NCBI RefSeq assembly: GCF_003097515.1
Contig: NZ_CP029188.1
Location: 2,730,501 to 2,794,500, forward strand
Origin: Streptomyces tirandamycinicus
GTDB taxonomy: Bacteria > Actinomycetota > Actinomycetes > Streptomycetales > Streptomycetaceae
Direction of reading: 5' to 3'
Length of the DNA: 64,000 nt
A program made the position numbers and the translations under genes. A model generated the notes under the pieces. The model was not told the DNA's origin, ran no database searches, and saw nothing but the letters and a program-made list of their open reading frames with translations. The stretch's first letter is position 1, and every line of letters begins with the position of its first letter. Below are positions 33,066 through 42,774 of this stretch, one piece after another.

Positions 33066-33964
33066 TTGGCTCCCTCGGCTCCCTCGGCGCCCCCGGCGCC
33101 CCCGGCTCCCTTGTGCTCCGCGATCCGCGCGAATTCTTCCACCGTCAGCGACTCGCCCCGCGCCTGCGGCGAGATCCCGGCCGCGACCAGCGCCGCCTCC
33201 GCGGCCGCCGGGGAGCCCGCCCAGCCGGCGAGGGCGGCCCGCAACGTCTTGCGGCGCTGCGCGAAGGCCGCGTCGACGACGGCGAACACCTCGGCCTTGG
33301 TGGCGGTGGTCTTCGGCGGCTCGAAACGCCGGACCAGGGAGACGAGCCCGGAGTCGACGTTGGGCGCGGGCCAGAAGACGTTCCGGCCGATCGCCCCGGC
33401 CCGCTTGACCTCGGCGTACCAGTTCGCCTTCACGGACGGCACGCCGTACACCTTGTTCCCGGGGCGGGCGGCGAGCCGGTCGGCGACCTCGGCCTGCACC
33501 ATGACCAGCGTCCGCTCGATGGTCGGGAAGCGGTCCAGCATGTGCAGCAGGACCGGCACGGCCACGTTGTACGGGAGGTTCGCGACGAGCGCGGTGGGCG
33601 CGGGGCCCGGGAGCTCCCGTACCTGCATCGCGTCGGAGTGGACCAGCGCGAAGCGGTCCTTCCGCTCCGGCATCCGGGCGGCGATCGTCGTGGGGAGGGC
33701 GGCGGCGAGCACGTCGTCGATCTCGACCGCGGTCACCCGGTCCGCGGACTCCAGCAGTGCGAGGGTGAGGGAGCCGAGCCCGGGGCCGACCTCCACGACC
33801 ACGTCGTCGGGCCGCACCTCGGCGGTGCGGACGATCCGGCGGACGGTGTTGGCGTCGATGACGAAGTTCTGGCCGCGCTGCTTGGTGGGGCGTACGCCAA
33901 GCGCGGCGGCCAGTTCTCGGACGTCGGCGGGGCCGAGGAGGGCATCGGGATCGGTGGTGCTCAC
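33062..33964 (-). CDS. rsmA: 16S rRNA dimethyladenosine transferase
   Basis: The protein has 300 residues from GTG 33964 ([19 protein letters not shown]). KsgA-type signatures: [34 protein letters not shown] (SAM motif I), [11 protein letters not shown] (motif II) and [18 protein letters not shown] (the catalytic N-L-P-Y). It dimethylates two adenosines near the 3' end of 16S rRNA during small-subunit maturation. The final ~12 residues are a Gly/Ala/Glu-rich tail ([15 protein letters not shown]). The gene overlaps rpfB upstream and ispE downstream by 4 bases each, so translation is probably coupled across all three. Confidence 0.96.
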   Translation of the reverse strand: MSTTDPDALLGPADVRELAAALGVRPTKQRGQNFVIDANTVRRIVRTAEVRPDDVVVEVGPGLGSLTLALLESADRVTAVEIDDVLAAALPTTIAARMPERKDRFALVHSDAMQVRELPGPAPTALVANLPYNVAVPVLLHMLDRFPTIERTLVMVQAEVADRLAARPGNKVYGVPSVKANWYAEVKRAGAIGRNVFWPAPNVDSGLVSLVRRFEPPKTTATKAEVFAVVDAAFAQRRKTLRAALAGWAGSPAAAEAALVAAGISPQARGESLTVEEFARIAEHKGAGGAGGAEGAEGAK

Positions 33965-35727
33965 CGGTACAGCCTACGGCCGCAGTGCGGCCACGGACTC
34001 GCCCCCCGTCGCACGTAGAGCTTCTTGGCCCGGTAGGTCTGCTCCTCGGGGGAGGCGTCCTGCGGGCGGCCGCGACCGCCGAGCGACCGCCAGGTGGCGG
34101 CGTCGAACTGGTAGAGCCCGCCGTAGGTGCCCGACGGGTCCACGGCGTCCGGGCGCCCGCCGGACTCGCACTGCGCGAGCGCCTTCCAGTTCAGACCCTC
34201 GGCGCCCCGGACCGAGTCCGGCAGCCGTCGGGTACCGGCTCTCACCTGCCGGGTGACCGGCTCCCGGACGACCTCCTCGGAGAGCTTCCGGGGCTTCTGC
34301 CGGACGCCGTTCACCGTCCGCACGGCGTAGGTCACCCGTCGCGTACCCGCGCGGCCCGCCCGTGCGACGACCTCGGTCCCCCGGTCCAGCCGCGGGTCGT
34401 CGGTCCGCACGGTGTCGTAGGGGATGGGCTCCTCCCGGACCTCCTCGGTGTCCCTGATGCGCATGACGGTGATCGTCTGGCCGTCGCGGGGGAAGCTGTC
34501 CGGGGGTACGGAGGTGGTGTCCTGGCCGGCGAGGGTGATGCCGGCCTCCTGGACGGCCTCCAGCGCGGTCGCCGCGGTGGTGCGGACGGTGCGGGCCCGG
34601 CCGTCGGCCATCAGGGTGACGGTCCGCTCGGTCCGTACGGCGACGTCGAGGCCGCCGCGGGAGATGGGCCGGGATCGCGAGACGGACGTGTACGCGCCAC
34701 CGGCCCGCACCCCGACCTGCTGCAGCGCCTCCTCGACGGTGCGGGCGGTCGTCCACACCCGGCGGCTGCGGCCGTCGACGGTGAGGGTGACGGGGCGGCC
34801 GAAGCGGACGACGACCTCGTCGCCGTGGCCGAGTTCGGCGCCGGGGTCCGGGGCGACGAGGTCGTGCTCGCCGACGGTGAGTCCCTCCTCGTCGAGGAGT
34901 TCCGCCACGTCGTCGGCGAACGTGTGCAGGGTGCGGGGCACTCCGTCGACGCTGAGGCGGACGGCCTTGTCGGCGGCGACGAAGGCGGTCGTGCCGCCCG
35001 CGAGGAAGGCGACGACGAGCGCCTGCGGGATGAGGCGGCGCAGTCCGTCGGGGCCGACGCGCAGGACCGACGCGCGCCTGCGGCGGCGGGCGGCGCGGCG
35101 GGCCTCGGCGCGGCCGCCGACCGGGGTGGCGGCGGAGGCGGAGACGGAGGTTGAGGCGGGGGTTGAGGCGTCGAGAGCGGCGGGGGCGACGGAGGGGGCG
35201 CAGTCAGGTGCGTCCGCCGTGGCCCCGGGAACGGGGGGCGCGCTCCACGAGACGAGCGTCGGGGTCCCCGGGACGGGGGGCGCGCTCCACGAGACGAGCG
35301 TCGGGGTCCCGGGGACGGGCCTCACGGTCTCGAAGAGGGGCGAGGCGGCCCCCGGGGCGGGTGTGGCGGCACCCGGGACGGGCGTGACAGCACCCGGGAC
35401 GAGCGTGGCGGCCTCCGACGCGGGCGACGCGAACCCATCACGGGCGGGTCCGCCGCCGGGCGGGCCCTGTGGCGGGCCGGGCCGGAACGCCGGGACCGTC
35501 GGCGCGTAGGGCGACACCGCAGGCACCGTCGGCGCGTAGGGCGACACCGCAGGCACCGTCGGCGCATAGGGCGACACCGCCCGGGCCAGGCCGTGGGGCG
35601 GCACCCTGACGGGCACCGACGGCACGGGCGGCGGCGGCACGGGCGGCGGGGGCTCCTTGAGCCGGGCGGCGCGGCGCCCGCCGCGCGCGGCACGGTGACT
35701 GCCCTGACTGCCCTGCGAAGTGCTCAC
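33961..35727 (-). CDS. rpfB: Resuscitation-promoting factor RpfB
   Basis: The protein has 588 residues from GTG 35727. It begins with a basic N-terminus and a long Pro/Val/Ala-rich cytoplasmic segment containing [10 protein letters not shown] three times in tandem and [14 protein letters not shown] twice. A membrane anchor follows ([21 protein letters not shown], about 245-265). Three DUF348 ubiquitin-like domains come next ([33 protein letters not shown]), a G5 domain (about 445-510), and the C-terminal lytic transglycosylase domain [15 protein letters not shown]...[12 protein letters not shown] with the catalytic Glu. It cleaves peptidoglycan outside the cell during spore germination and regrowth. 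The long N-terminal repeats are longer than usual for the family. Confidence 0.95.
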   Translation of the reverse strand: MSTSQGSQGSHRAARGGRRAARLKEPPPPVPPPPVPSVPVRVPPHGLARAVSPYAPTVPAVSPYAPTVPAVSPYAPTVPAFRPGPPQGPPGGGPARDGFASPASEAATLVPGAVTPVPGAATPAPGAASPLFETVRPVPGTPTLVSWSAPPVPGTPTLVSWSAPPVPGATADAPDCAPSVAPAALDASTPASTSVSASAATPVGGRAEARRAARRRRRASVLRVGPDGLRRLIPQALVVAFLAGGTTAFVAADKAVRLSVDGVPRTLHTFADDVAELLDEEGLTVGEHDLVAPDPGAELGHGDEVVVRFGRPVTLTVDGRSRRVWTTARTVEEALQQVGVRAGGAYTSVSRSRPISRGGLDVAVRTERTVTLMADGRARTVRTTAATALEAVQEAGITLAGQDTTSVPPDSFPRDGQTITVMRIRDTEEVREEPIPYDTVRTDDPRLDRGTEVVARAGRAGTRRVTYAVRTVNGVRQKPRKLSEEVVREPVTRQVRAGTRRLPDSVRGAEGLNWKALAQCESGGRPDAVDPSGTYGGLYQFDAATWRSLGGRGRPQDASPEEQTYRAKKLYVRRGASPWPHCGRRLYR

Positions 35728-35830
35728 GAGGCCCGGACCCTAGCCGCTGATCGTCACTCTCCAAAGCAGGTCGGTTACCTGGTGTCGCCGCGCCATGCCA
35801 GAAAGGCTCGAGAATGTGACGATTCGTTAC

Positions 35831-36760
35831 CTATTGGTAATCGAATGCGCGAGCCGTGTTCGAAGCAATCGCCTCCGACATGGCGTCCTCGTCGATCCCC
35901 CGCACCGCGGCCATCGCGCGGACCGTGACCGGAATGAGATACGGCGCGTTGGGCCGGCCGCGGTAGGGCGCGGGCGTCAGAAACGGCGCGTCCGTCTCCA
36001 CCAGGACGAGTTCCAGCGGGGCGACGGCGAGCGCGTCCCGCAGCGGCTGGGCGTTCTTGAAGGTGACGTTGCCCGCGAAGGACATGAAGTAGCCGGCGTC
36101 GGCGCAGATCCGCGCCATCTCCGCGTCGCCCGAGTAGCAGTGGAAGACGGTGCGCTCCGGGGCGCCCTCCTCGGCCAGGATGCGCAGGACGTCGGCGTGG
36201 GCGTCGCGGTCGTGGATGACGAGGGCCTTGCCGTGGCGCTTGGCGATCTCGATATGGGCGCGGAAGGACCGCTCCTGGGCGGCGATGCCCTCCGGCCCCG
36301 TTCGGAAGTGGTCGAGCCCGGTCTCGCCGACGGCCCTCACCTGCTCGAGTCCCGCCAGCCGGTCGATCTCCGCGAGCGCCTCGTCCAGCGCGGCGTCCCC
36401 GCCGCCCGGCCGCCCGGCCCGCCGGGACCGTCGCGCCGGTGTCCCGGCACCGCCCTGGCCCGTCTCGCTCTGCGACGCCCCCTCGACCGGAACTCCGTGG
36501 ACGATGCGCGGCGCCTCGTTCGGGTGAAGCGCGACCGCCGCGTGGACGTTCTCGTACCGAGCCGCCGTTTCGGCCGCCCAGCACGAGCCGTCGATGTCGC
36601 AGCCCACCTGGACGACGGTCGTCACCCCGGCCTTCGCCGCCTTCTCCAGCGCCTCCTCGACGGTGCCGCTCTGCATGTCCAGATGGGTGTGCGAGTCGGC
36701 GACCGGAACGGCCAGCGGCACGGGCGCCGGCGGAGGGGTGTCGTTGGGCTTGGCACTCAT
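35831..36760 (-). CDS. tatD: TatD-family deoxyribonuclease
   Basis: The protein has 309 residues from ATG 36760 (MSAKPNDTPPPAP). The metal-dependent TIM-barrel has VADSHTHLDM (H-x-H), AVALHPNEAP, AVGETGLDHFR (metal Glu), KALVIHDRDAH, VFHCYSGD and VLVETDAPFLTP. A Gly/Arg-rich insert of about 35 residues sits after VPVEG (about 105-140), where many homologues are shorter. TatD enzymes are 3'-5' exonucleases acting on DNA and possibly RNA in repair or turnover. The next genes in the same direction are a zinc-ribbon protein upstream and rpfB downstream, with about 100 bases separating tatD from rpfB. Confidence 0.93.
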   Translation of the reverse strand: MSAKPNDTPPPAPVPLAVPVADSHTHLDMQSGTVEEALEKAAKAGVTTVVQVGCDIDGSCWAAETAARYENVHAAVALHPNEAPRIVHGVPVEGASQSETGQGGAGTPARRSRRAGRPGGGDAALDEALAEIDRLAGLEQVRAVGETGLDHFRTGPEGIAAQERSFRAHIEIAKRHGKALVIHDRDAHADVLRILAEEGAPERTVFHCYSGDAEMARICADAGYFMSFAGNVTFKNAQPLRDALAVAPLELVLVETDAPFLTPAPYRGRPNAPYLIPVTVRAMAAVRGIDEDAMSEAIASNTARAFDYQ

Positions 36761-36907
36761 GACCACGATCGTACGAGGACCGTGGCCATGGCCTCACTCA
36801 CGGGCGGCGGAGGAGTCGGGGCGCACGCGGTCCGCGGCCCTGAACCACCGCGCGGGCGCGCTCGGCGGAGCCGGCAGCCGCGCGACAGCGACAGCGACAG
36901 CGTGGAC

Positions 36908-37510
36908 TCACCTGCGGCGGTGGAAGCCGCGAAGCCTCCCGCCCAGGCCCCGGCGCGGTGCGCCCTCGGGTACGGAGGCTTCGGCCGCGGCGCCCTCGAC
37001 CGCCGCGCCCTCGGCGGCCGCGCCCTCGACCGCCGCGCCCTCGGAAACGGCCCCCTCCGCCGCACGACCCCCGTCCCGGCCCCCGTCCCTGCCCCCGTCC
37101 CGGCCCTCGTCGCGGCCCCCGTGCCGCTCCGCATGGCGGCGCCTCGGGGTCCTGGGCTCCGGCTCGGACGCCGGAACCGGCCCGGCGGTGGCGAAGTTGG
37201 GAGGCGCGAAGTGCTGGCGGCGCAGCGACTCGGCAAGGCCGGACACCTGCCCCGCGCGCATGATGCGGACCTTCTGCCCGCCGCAGTTGAGGCAGGTCAG
37301 CCGGTTCAGCGGGGAGGGTACGAGCTGACCCTGCACGCGGTAGGTGAAGAACGGCCGGCCGGCGCCGTCGATGTGGTGCTCGATGTCGTAGGTCTGCTCC
37401 CAGCCGTAGCCGCACCGCATACAGGCGAAGGCGTAGGACTCCTGCACCGTCTCGGGTGCGGCGACCGGGAGAGGTCCCGCGCCGCCCGGGGTGCCCGCTG
37501 TGTCGCTCAT
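36908..37510 (-). CDS. Zinc-ribbon protein with low-complexity C-terminal tail
   Basis: The protein has 200 residues from ATG 37510 (MSDTAGTPGGAG). The first ~105 residues look conserved: FACMRCGYGWEQTYDIEHHID and LTCLNCGGQKVRIM give two Cys pairs, a likely zinc ribbon, with a beta segment GRPFFTYRVQGQLVPSP between. From about residue 130 the protein is repetitive: GRDGGRDGGRDGG and then EGAAVEGAAAEGAAVEGAA, ending in Arg/Gly. The tail is probably a repeat expansion rather than a domain. No function is recognised. A nucleic-acid or ribosome-associated role is possible from the ribbon. It lies between tatD and rsmI on the same strand. Confidence 0.7.
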   Translation of the reverse strand: MSDTAGTPGGAGPLPVAAPETVQESYAFACMRCGYGWEQTYDIEHHIDGAGRPFFTYRVQGQLVPSPLNRLTCLNCGGQKVRIMRAGQVSGLAESLRRQHFAPPNFATAGPVPASEPEPRTPRRRHAERHGGRDEGRDGGRDGGRDGGRAAEGAVSEGAAVEGAAAEGAAVEGAAAEASVPEGAPRRGLGGRLRGFHRRR

Positions 37511-37683
37511 GCCAGCTCCTCCTGATCCACTGCCCCCGGTACGGCGGGGGTGCGTCCGATCCCAGTGGACTCCTGCAGCCGAGGGACGGCATCAGGCCTT
37601 CCGACTTGTTGGCGAGGATTTGGCAGGCGCTTTTCCGGAAGGCGTGAGCGCACGGTCCGGGCTTTGCCTTTCACGATAGACCT

Positions 37684-38598
37684 TTACGGTTCGACGGGCC
37701 CGTCCCCGCCGCCGTCCGGCGGGCCCGATCGGCGGCCCGCTCCCGCCGCGTTCTTCGCCGCCACGACCGCGTCGAACACCTCGCGCTTGGGCAGGCCCGC
37801 CTCGGCGGCGACCGCCGCGATGGCCTCCTTGCGCCGCTCGCCCGCCTCCTCGCGGACCCGCACCCTGCGCACCAGCCCCTCCGCGTCGAGGGCGGAGGGG
37901 CCCGGGGGCGGGGCACCCTCCACGACGACGGTGATCTCCCCGCGTACCCCCTCGGCCGCCCAGGCCGCCAGCTCGCCGAGGCCGCCGCGCCTGACCTCCT
38001 CGTACGTCTTCGTCAGCTCCCGGCAGACCGCGGCCCGCCGATCGGCGCCGAACACCTCGGCCATGGCGACGAGCGTGTCGTCGAGGCGGTGGGGCGCCTC
38101 GAAGTAGACGAGGGTGCGCCGCTCGTCCGCCACCTCGCGCAACCTGCCGAGCCGCTCGCCCGCCTTGCGCGGCAGGAAGCCCTCGAAGCAGAAGCGGTCC
38201 ACCGGCAGCCCCGACAGGGCGAGCGCGGTCAGCACGGCGGACGGGCCGGGCACGGCGGTCACCCTGATGTCCTTCTCGACGGCCGCGGCGACCAGCCGGT
38301 AGCCGGGGTCGGACACCGACGGCATCCCGGCGTCGGTGACAAGCAGCACCCTGGCCCCGCCCTCCAGCGCCTCCACCAGTTCCGGCGTACGGGCGGACTC
38401 GTTGCCCTCGAAGTAGGACACCACGCGGCCGCGGGTCTGCACGCCCAGCGCCTGGGTGAGGCGGCGCAGCCGGCGGGTGTCCTCCGCGGCGACCACGTCG
38501 GCGTTCTCCAGCTCGGCCGCCAGCCGCGGCGGGGCGTCCGCCACGTCGCCGATGGGGGTCCCTGCCAGTACGAGTGTTCCAGTCACCGATCCAGTCAC
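37684..38598 (-). CDS. rsmI: 16S rRNA 2'-O-ribose C1402 methyltransferase
   Basis: The protein has 304 residues from GTG 38598, with GAGGA eight bases upstream; a second GTG at 38586 is an alternative. Signatures: TLVLAGTPIGDVADAPPRL, VVAAEDTRRLRRL, LLVTDAGMPSVSDPGYRLV (SAM-binding), VTAVPGPSAVLTALALSGLP and FEGFLPRK. It methylates the 2'-OH of C1402 in the decoding centre. The C-terminal ~45 residues form a helical extension that contains the KREVFDAVVAAKNAAG segment. It is divergent from pmt with 62 bases between the starts, so the two promoters must overlap. This rsmI/pmt pair is conserved in Streptomyces. Confidence 0.94.
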   Translation of the reverse strand: MTGSVTGTLVLAGTPIGDVADAPPRLAAELENADVVAAEDTRRLRRLTQALGVQTRGRVVSYFEGNESARTPELVEALEGGARVLLVTDAGMPSVSDPGYRLVAAAVEKDIRVTAVPGPSAVLTALALSGLPVDRFCFEGFLPRKAGERLGRLREVADERRTLVYFEAPHRLDDTLVAMAEVFGADRRAAVCRELTKTYEEVRRGGLGELAAWAAEGVRGEITVVVEGAPPPGPSALDAEGLVRRVRVREEAGERRKEAIAAVAAEAGLPKREVFDAVVAAKNAAGAGRRSGPPDGGGDGPVEP

Positions 38599-38660
38599 AG
38601 GAGCAATCCTCGCAGGGCGGGCCACGCCCCTCGCACAGACGCGTTCCCTACGATGGCGCG

Positions 38661-40424
38661 GTGACCAGTACCGCCCCACGGGCCGCGCACGGTCAGGACG
38701 CCGCGGAGCAGCCGCCGTCCTGGCAGCAGCGCCTGCGCAGATTCGGCCATGTGCCCAGGTCCGGCATCGGGCTGCGCGAGCGGCTGGTGCCGCCGTACAC
38801 CCGGCCCTCCGACCGGCTGTGGTCGGTCCTGGGCGTGCCGCCTGGCGCGGCGCGGCGCGTGGAGCGGTTCTCGGCGTGGGGCGGACCGCTGCTGGTGGCG
38901 CTGGTGGCCGGGCTGCTGCGGTTCTGGCAGCTGGGCAGCCCCAAGGCGGTGATATTCGACGAGACGTACTACGCGAAGGACGCCTGGGCGCTGGTCAACC
39001 AGGGCTACGAGGGCTCCTGGCCGAAGGACGTCGACAAGGCGATCCTGGCGAACCCGGACGCGGTCGCGATCCCGTCGGACCCCGGCTATGTGGTGCACCC
39101 GCCGGTGGGCAAGTGGATCATCGGGCTGGGCGAGCAGATGTTCGGCTTCACCCCGTTCGGCTGGCGCTTCATGGTGTTCGTGCTCGGCACGCTGTCGGTG
39201 CTGATGCTGTGCCGGATCGGCAGACGGCTGTTCCGTTCGACGTTCCTCGGGTGCCTCGCGGGCGCGCTGATGGCCGTGGACGGGCTGCACTTCGTGATGA
39301 GCCGCACGGCGCTGCTCGACCAGGTGCTGATGTTCTTCGTGCTGGCGGCCTTCGGCTGTCTGCTCGTCGACCGCGACCGGGCGAGACGGCGCCTCGCGGA
39401 CGCGCTCCCGGTCGACGCGGAGGGCGTGCTGCACCCGGACCCGGCGATCGCGGCGACCCTGCGGCTGGGCCTGCGGCCGTGGCGGATCGCGGCCGCGGTG
39501 ATGCTGGGCCTGGCGATCGGCACCAAGTGGAACGGCCTCTACTTCCTGGCCGCGTTCGGCCTGATGACCCTGCTGTGGGACGTGGGCGCGCGGAAGACGG
39601 CCGGTGCGGTCCGCCCGTACACGGCGGTACTCAGGCGGGACCTGCTGCCGGCCCTCGTCGGTCTGCCGGTCGCGGTCGCGACGTACGTCGCGTCCTGGTC
39701 CGGCTGGATCCTCACCGACAAGGGCTACTTCCGGGACTGGGCGGCGACGGAGGGCAGGGACAGCCCCTGGAGCGCGGTGCTCCCCGACTGGTGGCGCAGC
39801 CTCTGGCACTACGAGACCGAGGTCTACAGCTTCCACGTCAATCTGACGTCCGGTCACACCTACGAGTCCAACCCGTGGAGCTGGATCGTCCTGGGCCGCC
39901 CGGTCTCCTACTTCTACGAGGACCCGTCGGCGGGCACGGCGGGCTGCCCGGTCACCGCCACCGACAAGTGCGCCCGCGAGGTCCTGGCGATCGGGACCCC
40001 CGTGCTGTGGTGGATCGCGTGCTTCGCCGTCGTCTACGTCCTGTGGCGCTGGGCCTTCCGCCGCGATTGGCGCGCGGGTGCGATCGCCTGCGGCATCGCG
40101 GCGGGCTGGCTGCCGTGGTTCCTGTACCAGGAGCGCACGATCTTCCTCTTCTACGCGGTCGTCTTCGTCCCGTTCCTGTGCCTGGCCGTCGCGATGCTCC
40201 TCGGCGCGATCATCGGCCCGGCCCAGCGGCCGGGACCGCCCGCCGCCCCACCGGACCCGGGGCTCGCGCCCGGTGAACGCCGCAGGACCGTGGGCGCGGT
40301 GGCGGCGGGCGTACTGGTGCTGCTGGTCATCTGGAACTTCATCTACTTCTGGCCGCTGTTCACGGGCGATCCGATCCCGATGGACGACTGGCGGGCGCGG
40401 ATGTGGCTGGACACCTGGGTCTAG
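38661..40424 (+). CDS. pmt: Protein O-mannosyltransferase
   Basis: The protein has 587 residues from GTG 38661 (MTSTAPRAAHGQDAAEQPP). It is a GT39 membrane enzyme with about ten hydrophobic segments. The first luminal loop carries AVIFDETYYAKDAW with the catalytic Asp-Glu. Later motifs are HPPVGKWIIGLGEQMFG, GTKWNGLYFL and NPWSWIVLGRPVSYFYED. It transfers mannose from polyprenyl-phosphate mannose to exported proteins coupled to Sec. In S. coelicolor this gene is needed for phage phiC31 adsorption and for envelope integrity. The exported RHS, WxL-like and S8 proteins encoded just downstream are the kind of substrate such an enzyme could modify. Confidence 0.95.
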   Translation: MTSTAPRAAHGQDAAEQPPSWQQRLRRFGHVPRSGIGLRERLVPPYTRPSDRLWSVLGVPPGAARRVERFSAWGGPLLVALVAGLLRFWQLGSPKAVIFDETYYAKDAWALVNQGYEGSWPKDVDKAILANPDAVAIPSDPGYVVHPPVGKWIIGLGEQMFGFTPFGWRFMVFVLGTLSVLMLCRIGRRLFRSTFLGCLAGALMAVDGLHFVMSRTALLDQVLMFFVLAAFGCLLVDRDRARRRLADALPVDAEGVLHPDPAIAATLRLGLRPWRIAAAVMLGLAIGTKWNGLYFLAAFGLMTLLWDVGARKTAGAVRPYTAVLRRDLLPALVGLPVAVATYVASWSGWILTDKGYFRDWAATEGRDSPWSAVLPDWWRSLWHYETEVYSFHVNLTSGHTYESNPWSWIVLGRPVSYFYEDPSAGTAGCPVTATDKCAREVLAIGTPVLWWIACFAVVYVLWRWAFRRDWRAGAIACGIAAGWLPWFLYQERTIFLFYAVVFVPFLCLAVAMLLGAIIGPAQRPGPPAAPPDPGLAPGERRRTVGAVAAGVLVLLVIWNFIYFWPLFTGDPIPMDDWRARMWLDTWV

Positions 40425-40433
40425 CAGGTACGA

Positions 40434-40469
40434 CGGCGGGCCCGGCACCTGATGGTGCCGGGCCCGCCG
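40434..40469. terminator. Bidirectional terminator between pmt and the S8 protease gene
   Basis: A perfect 16-bp stem (CGGCGGGCCCGGCACC with GGTGCCGGGCCCGCCG) with TGAT loop lies 10 bases after the pmt stop and about 105 bases beyond the end of the convergent protease gene. Confidence 0.8.
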
Positions 40470-40574
40470 CGGTCGTCGACGGGCATCGCCGGTCGTCCTG
40501 AGCCGTCGCTTGAAGGCCCGGGACGGCCCCCGCTCGTGCAGGCGAGGCGGACCCGCGGCTCGCCCTCCGCAGGG

Positions 40575-42629
40575 TCAGCCGGTGACCTTCCCGGTGGCGA
40601 CCAGGGCGAAGTCGGCGTCGGTCACGGGGGTCTCCACGTGCCCGTCCGCGTTGACCTCGCCGGCGATGACCTCGATCGTCCAGACGCCGGCGGCCGGAGC
40701 CTGGACGAACACGTTCTCGACGGTGTCGATCGTGTTCGCCGAGCCCCCCGCCGTCGACCAGTTGCCTGCGGCGAGTCCGTTGTTGCCCCAGTAGACGGTG
40801 CCGTCCGGGGCGGTGAGCTTCAGGGACAGATCGTTGACCCGCGCCTGTGCCGCCGAAGGCGAGCCCATCGGGTCGGTGTAGACCAACGTCGCCTTCAGCG
40901 GCTGGCTGCCGTCGGTGGTCATCGTGTACGTCGCGGTCTGGCCCTGCGTGAGCACGTCGGTCTCGTCGACCAGGATCGGCAGGCGCCAGTTGTTGCCCAG
41001 CGCCTGCTGGTACAGGTTGGCGACGCCGGCCGTGCCCCAGCCCTGCTTCACCCGGGCGAGGTCGTGGGACTCGCCCGTGAACGCGTACTGGTCGGCCGAG
41101 TTGATCAGTAGGGCTTTCGCGGTCGCGGCATGCGGCCGGGACGCGAAGACGTCCCGGTCCTGACCGGGACTGCCGTCGAAGACCCCGTCGGCCCACATCT
41201 GATGGACGAGGCCCGCGTAGCCGCAGGTGATCGGGGTGGAGGCGCTGGTGCCGCTGAATGTGCCGGTGTATGCGGCGTCGCCGCCGCTCGCGGTGGTGTG
41301 GACGGCGTCGTAGTAGTTCGACAGGTCGGGCTTGAGCCGCCCGTCCGCGGCCGGGCCGATGCCCGCCCCGCCGTTCCACGCGTCATCCGTACGGGAGAGG
41401 GTGTCGTAGTGGTAGACACCGCCCACGGACACCACGTTCTTCGCCCATGCCTGTGGCCGGCCGGAGCGGTTGCCGGTGTTGCCCTGGGTCTGGCAGACGA
41501 GGATGTCGTGGTCGAAGACGATGTCGTCCATGGCCGCCGACGTCGAGTTGTAACCGAACGTCAGCGCGCTGCCCCAGCTGTTTGACTGGAACACCGCCCG
41601 GTACGGGCCCGCGGGGTCGACGAGCTGCGCGGTGTGCGCCCACCGGTCGGAGACCAGGCTGTACGCGGCGAAGATGGGCTGCGACTGGGGAAGCAGGCCG
41701 CGGGCGGTGGCGTTGACGCCCGAGGCGAAGATCTGCCCGTACGTCGAGGTGCCGTGGCTCGTACTGGTGGTGTTGGCGGTATGCATGATCGGTGGGAAGG
41801 CCGCGAACTCCTGGTGAGTGGTGCGCAGCCCGGTGTCCATCACCTCACCGCGTACACCTTGACCGAGGTAGCCCAGCGCGGCCTCCACCTCGTTGGCACC
41901 GCCCGCCGCACGGGCGTTGTTCATGTCCGCCTCTGGTGGCGTCCAGAGGTCGAGTGCGAGCACCGCGTCGAGGTGCGCCACAGCAAGCACCTGCGCCGGT
42001 TCCAGGGTCGCCTCGACCAGTCGCAGGCTGTCCGACGCGACATGCACGCTCCCGCCGACGGCGGTGATCCGTTCGACCACCTCCCGTTGGTCGGTGGCGG
42101 AACCTTCCAGAAGCGTGATGACATAGCGGCGGGTGCCCGACGGCACGGTCCCGCCTTCGACCCGGTCGCCGGCGTCGTACCGACCGACCCACCTCACGTA
42201 CGGCAGCGCGGCGACCCGCTGACGGGCCGCCGCGTCCATGCGCACCACGTACGCCGCGTCGGGGATGTAGGCGCCGAGTCGGGCGCCGAGAGCCGCGAGC
42301 TCGGCGCGGTGGCCGTCGAGCAGCACGGTCGTGAACTGGACCAGGTACGCCTGCCCGTTGACCGAGCGCAGGGGGCCCCGCGGCCGGGTGCGCTCCGCCT
42401 CCGGTGTGGTGGGGTCGAAGGTGCGCGTGCGCAGGCGGATCAGCCTGGGTTCCGGATGTGCCGCCTCCCGGTTCGGACGATCGCTTCGGGATGGCCCGTC
42501 GTGGGTGGCGCCGGCGGCCCGGGTCGGCTCCGTGCGGCCGTGTGCCGGCGTGGACAGGGCGGGGCCGGCGACGGCGGCGAGGGCCAGGGCGAGGACGGTG
42601 TACGTCGCTGTGCGTGCGGAGTTGCGCAT
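40575..42629 (-). CDS. Secreted S8 (subtilisin-like) serine peptidase
   Basis: The protein has 684 residues from ATG 42629, with AGGAG upstream. The signal peptide is ARTATYTVLALALAAVAGPA, with cleavage probably near TPAHG. A propeptide-like region (about 70-215) precedes the catalytic domain: RGEVMDTGLRTTH (Asp), TTSTSHGTSTYGQ (His) and FSGTSASTPITCGYAGL (Ser), with an oxyanion-type Asn in CQTQGNTGN. The last ~130 residues are a beta-sandwich (NDLSLKLTAPDGTVYWGN) like a proprotein-convertase P domain. It is exported and divergent from the WxL-like operon with 145 bases between. A role in processing those surface proteins is attractive but unproved. Confidence 0.9.
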   Translation of the reverse strand: MRNSARTATYTVLALALAAVAGPALSTPAHGRTEPTRAAGATHDGPSRSDRPNREAAHPEPRLIRLRTRTFDPTTPEAERTRPRGPLRSVNGQAYLVQFTTVLLDGHRAELAALGARLGAYIPDAAYVVRMDAAARQRVAALPYVRWVGRYDAGDRVEGGTVPSGTRRYVITLLEGSATDQREVVERITAVGGSVHVASDSLRLVEATLEPAQVLAVAHLDAVLALDLWTPPEADMNNARAAGGANEVEAALGYLGQGVRGEVMDTGLRTTHQEFAAFPPIMHTANTTSTSHGTSTYGQIFASGVNATARGLLPQSQPIFAAYSLVSDRWAHTAQLVDPAGPYRAVFQSNSWGSALTFGYNSTSAAMDDIVFDHDILVCQTQGNTGNRSGRPQAWAKNVVSVGGVYHYDTLSRTDDAWNGGAGIGPAADGRLKPDLSNYYDAVHTTASGGDAAYTGTFSGTSASTPITCGYAGLVHQMWADGVFDGSPGQDRDVFASRPHAATAKALLINSADQYAFTGESHDLARVKQGWGTAGVANLYQQALGNNWRLPILVDETDVLTQGQTATYTMTTDGSQPLKATLVYTDPMGSPSAAQARVNDLSLKLTAPDGTVYWGNNGLAAGNWSTAGGSANTIDTVENVFVQAPAAGVWTIEVIAGEVNADGHVETPVTDADFALVATGKVTG

Positions 42630-42762
42630 GGGAGCTCCTGCCGGAGGCCCGCCGCCGACGGGTGCGGGCAGGCGAAAGGGGTCGAGGAACGCTAACCGGC
42701 CGCAGCAAGGTCTAAAACGGCTGAAAGAGTGATAGGCCCTCCAAACCGCCCACAGAGGTCTC

Positions 42763-42768
42763 TATAGT
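42763..42768 (+). promoter_or_regulatory. -10 box TATAGT for the WxL-like operon
   Basis: TATAGT ends 6 bases before the GTG at 42775. No Shine-Dalgarno precedes that GTG or the ATGs at 42781 and 42784, so a leaderless transcript starting at the GTG is likely. No good -35 is visible. Confidence 0.45.
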
Positions 42769-42774
42769 CGCGGC

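Noticed and set aside
35728..35830. Cyclic-di-AMP (ydaO-type) riboswitch in front of rpfB
   Set aside because: Such riboswitches precede some Streptomyces rpf genes, but the short 5' region here is only about 100 bases and shows none of the expected conserved stems.
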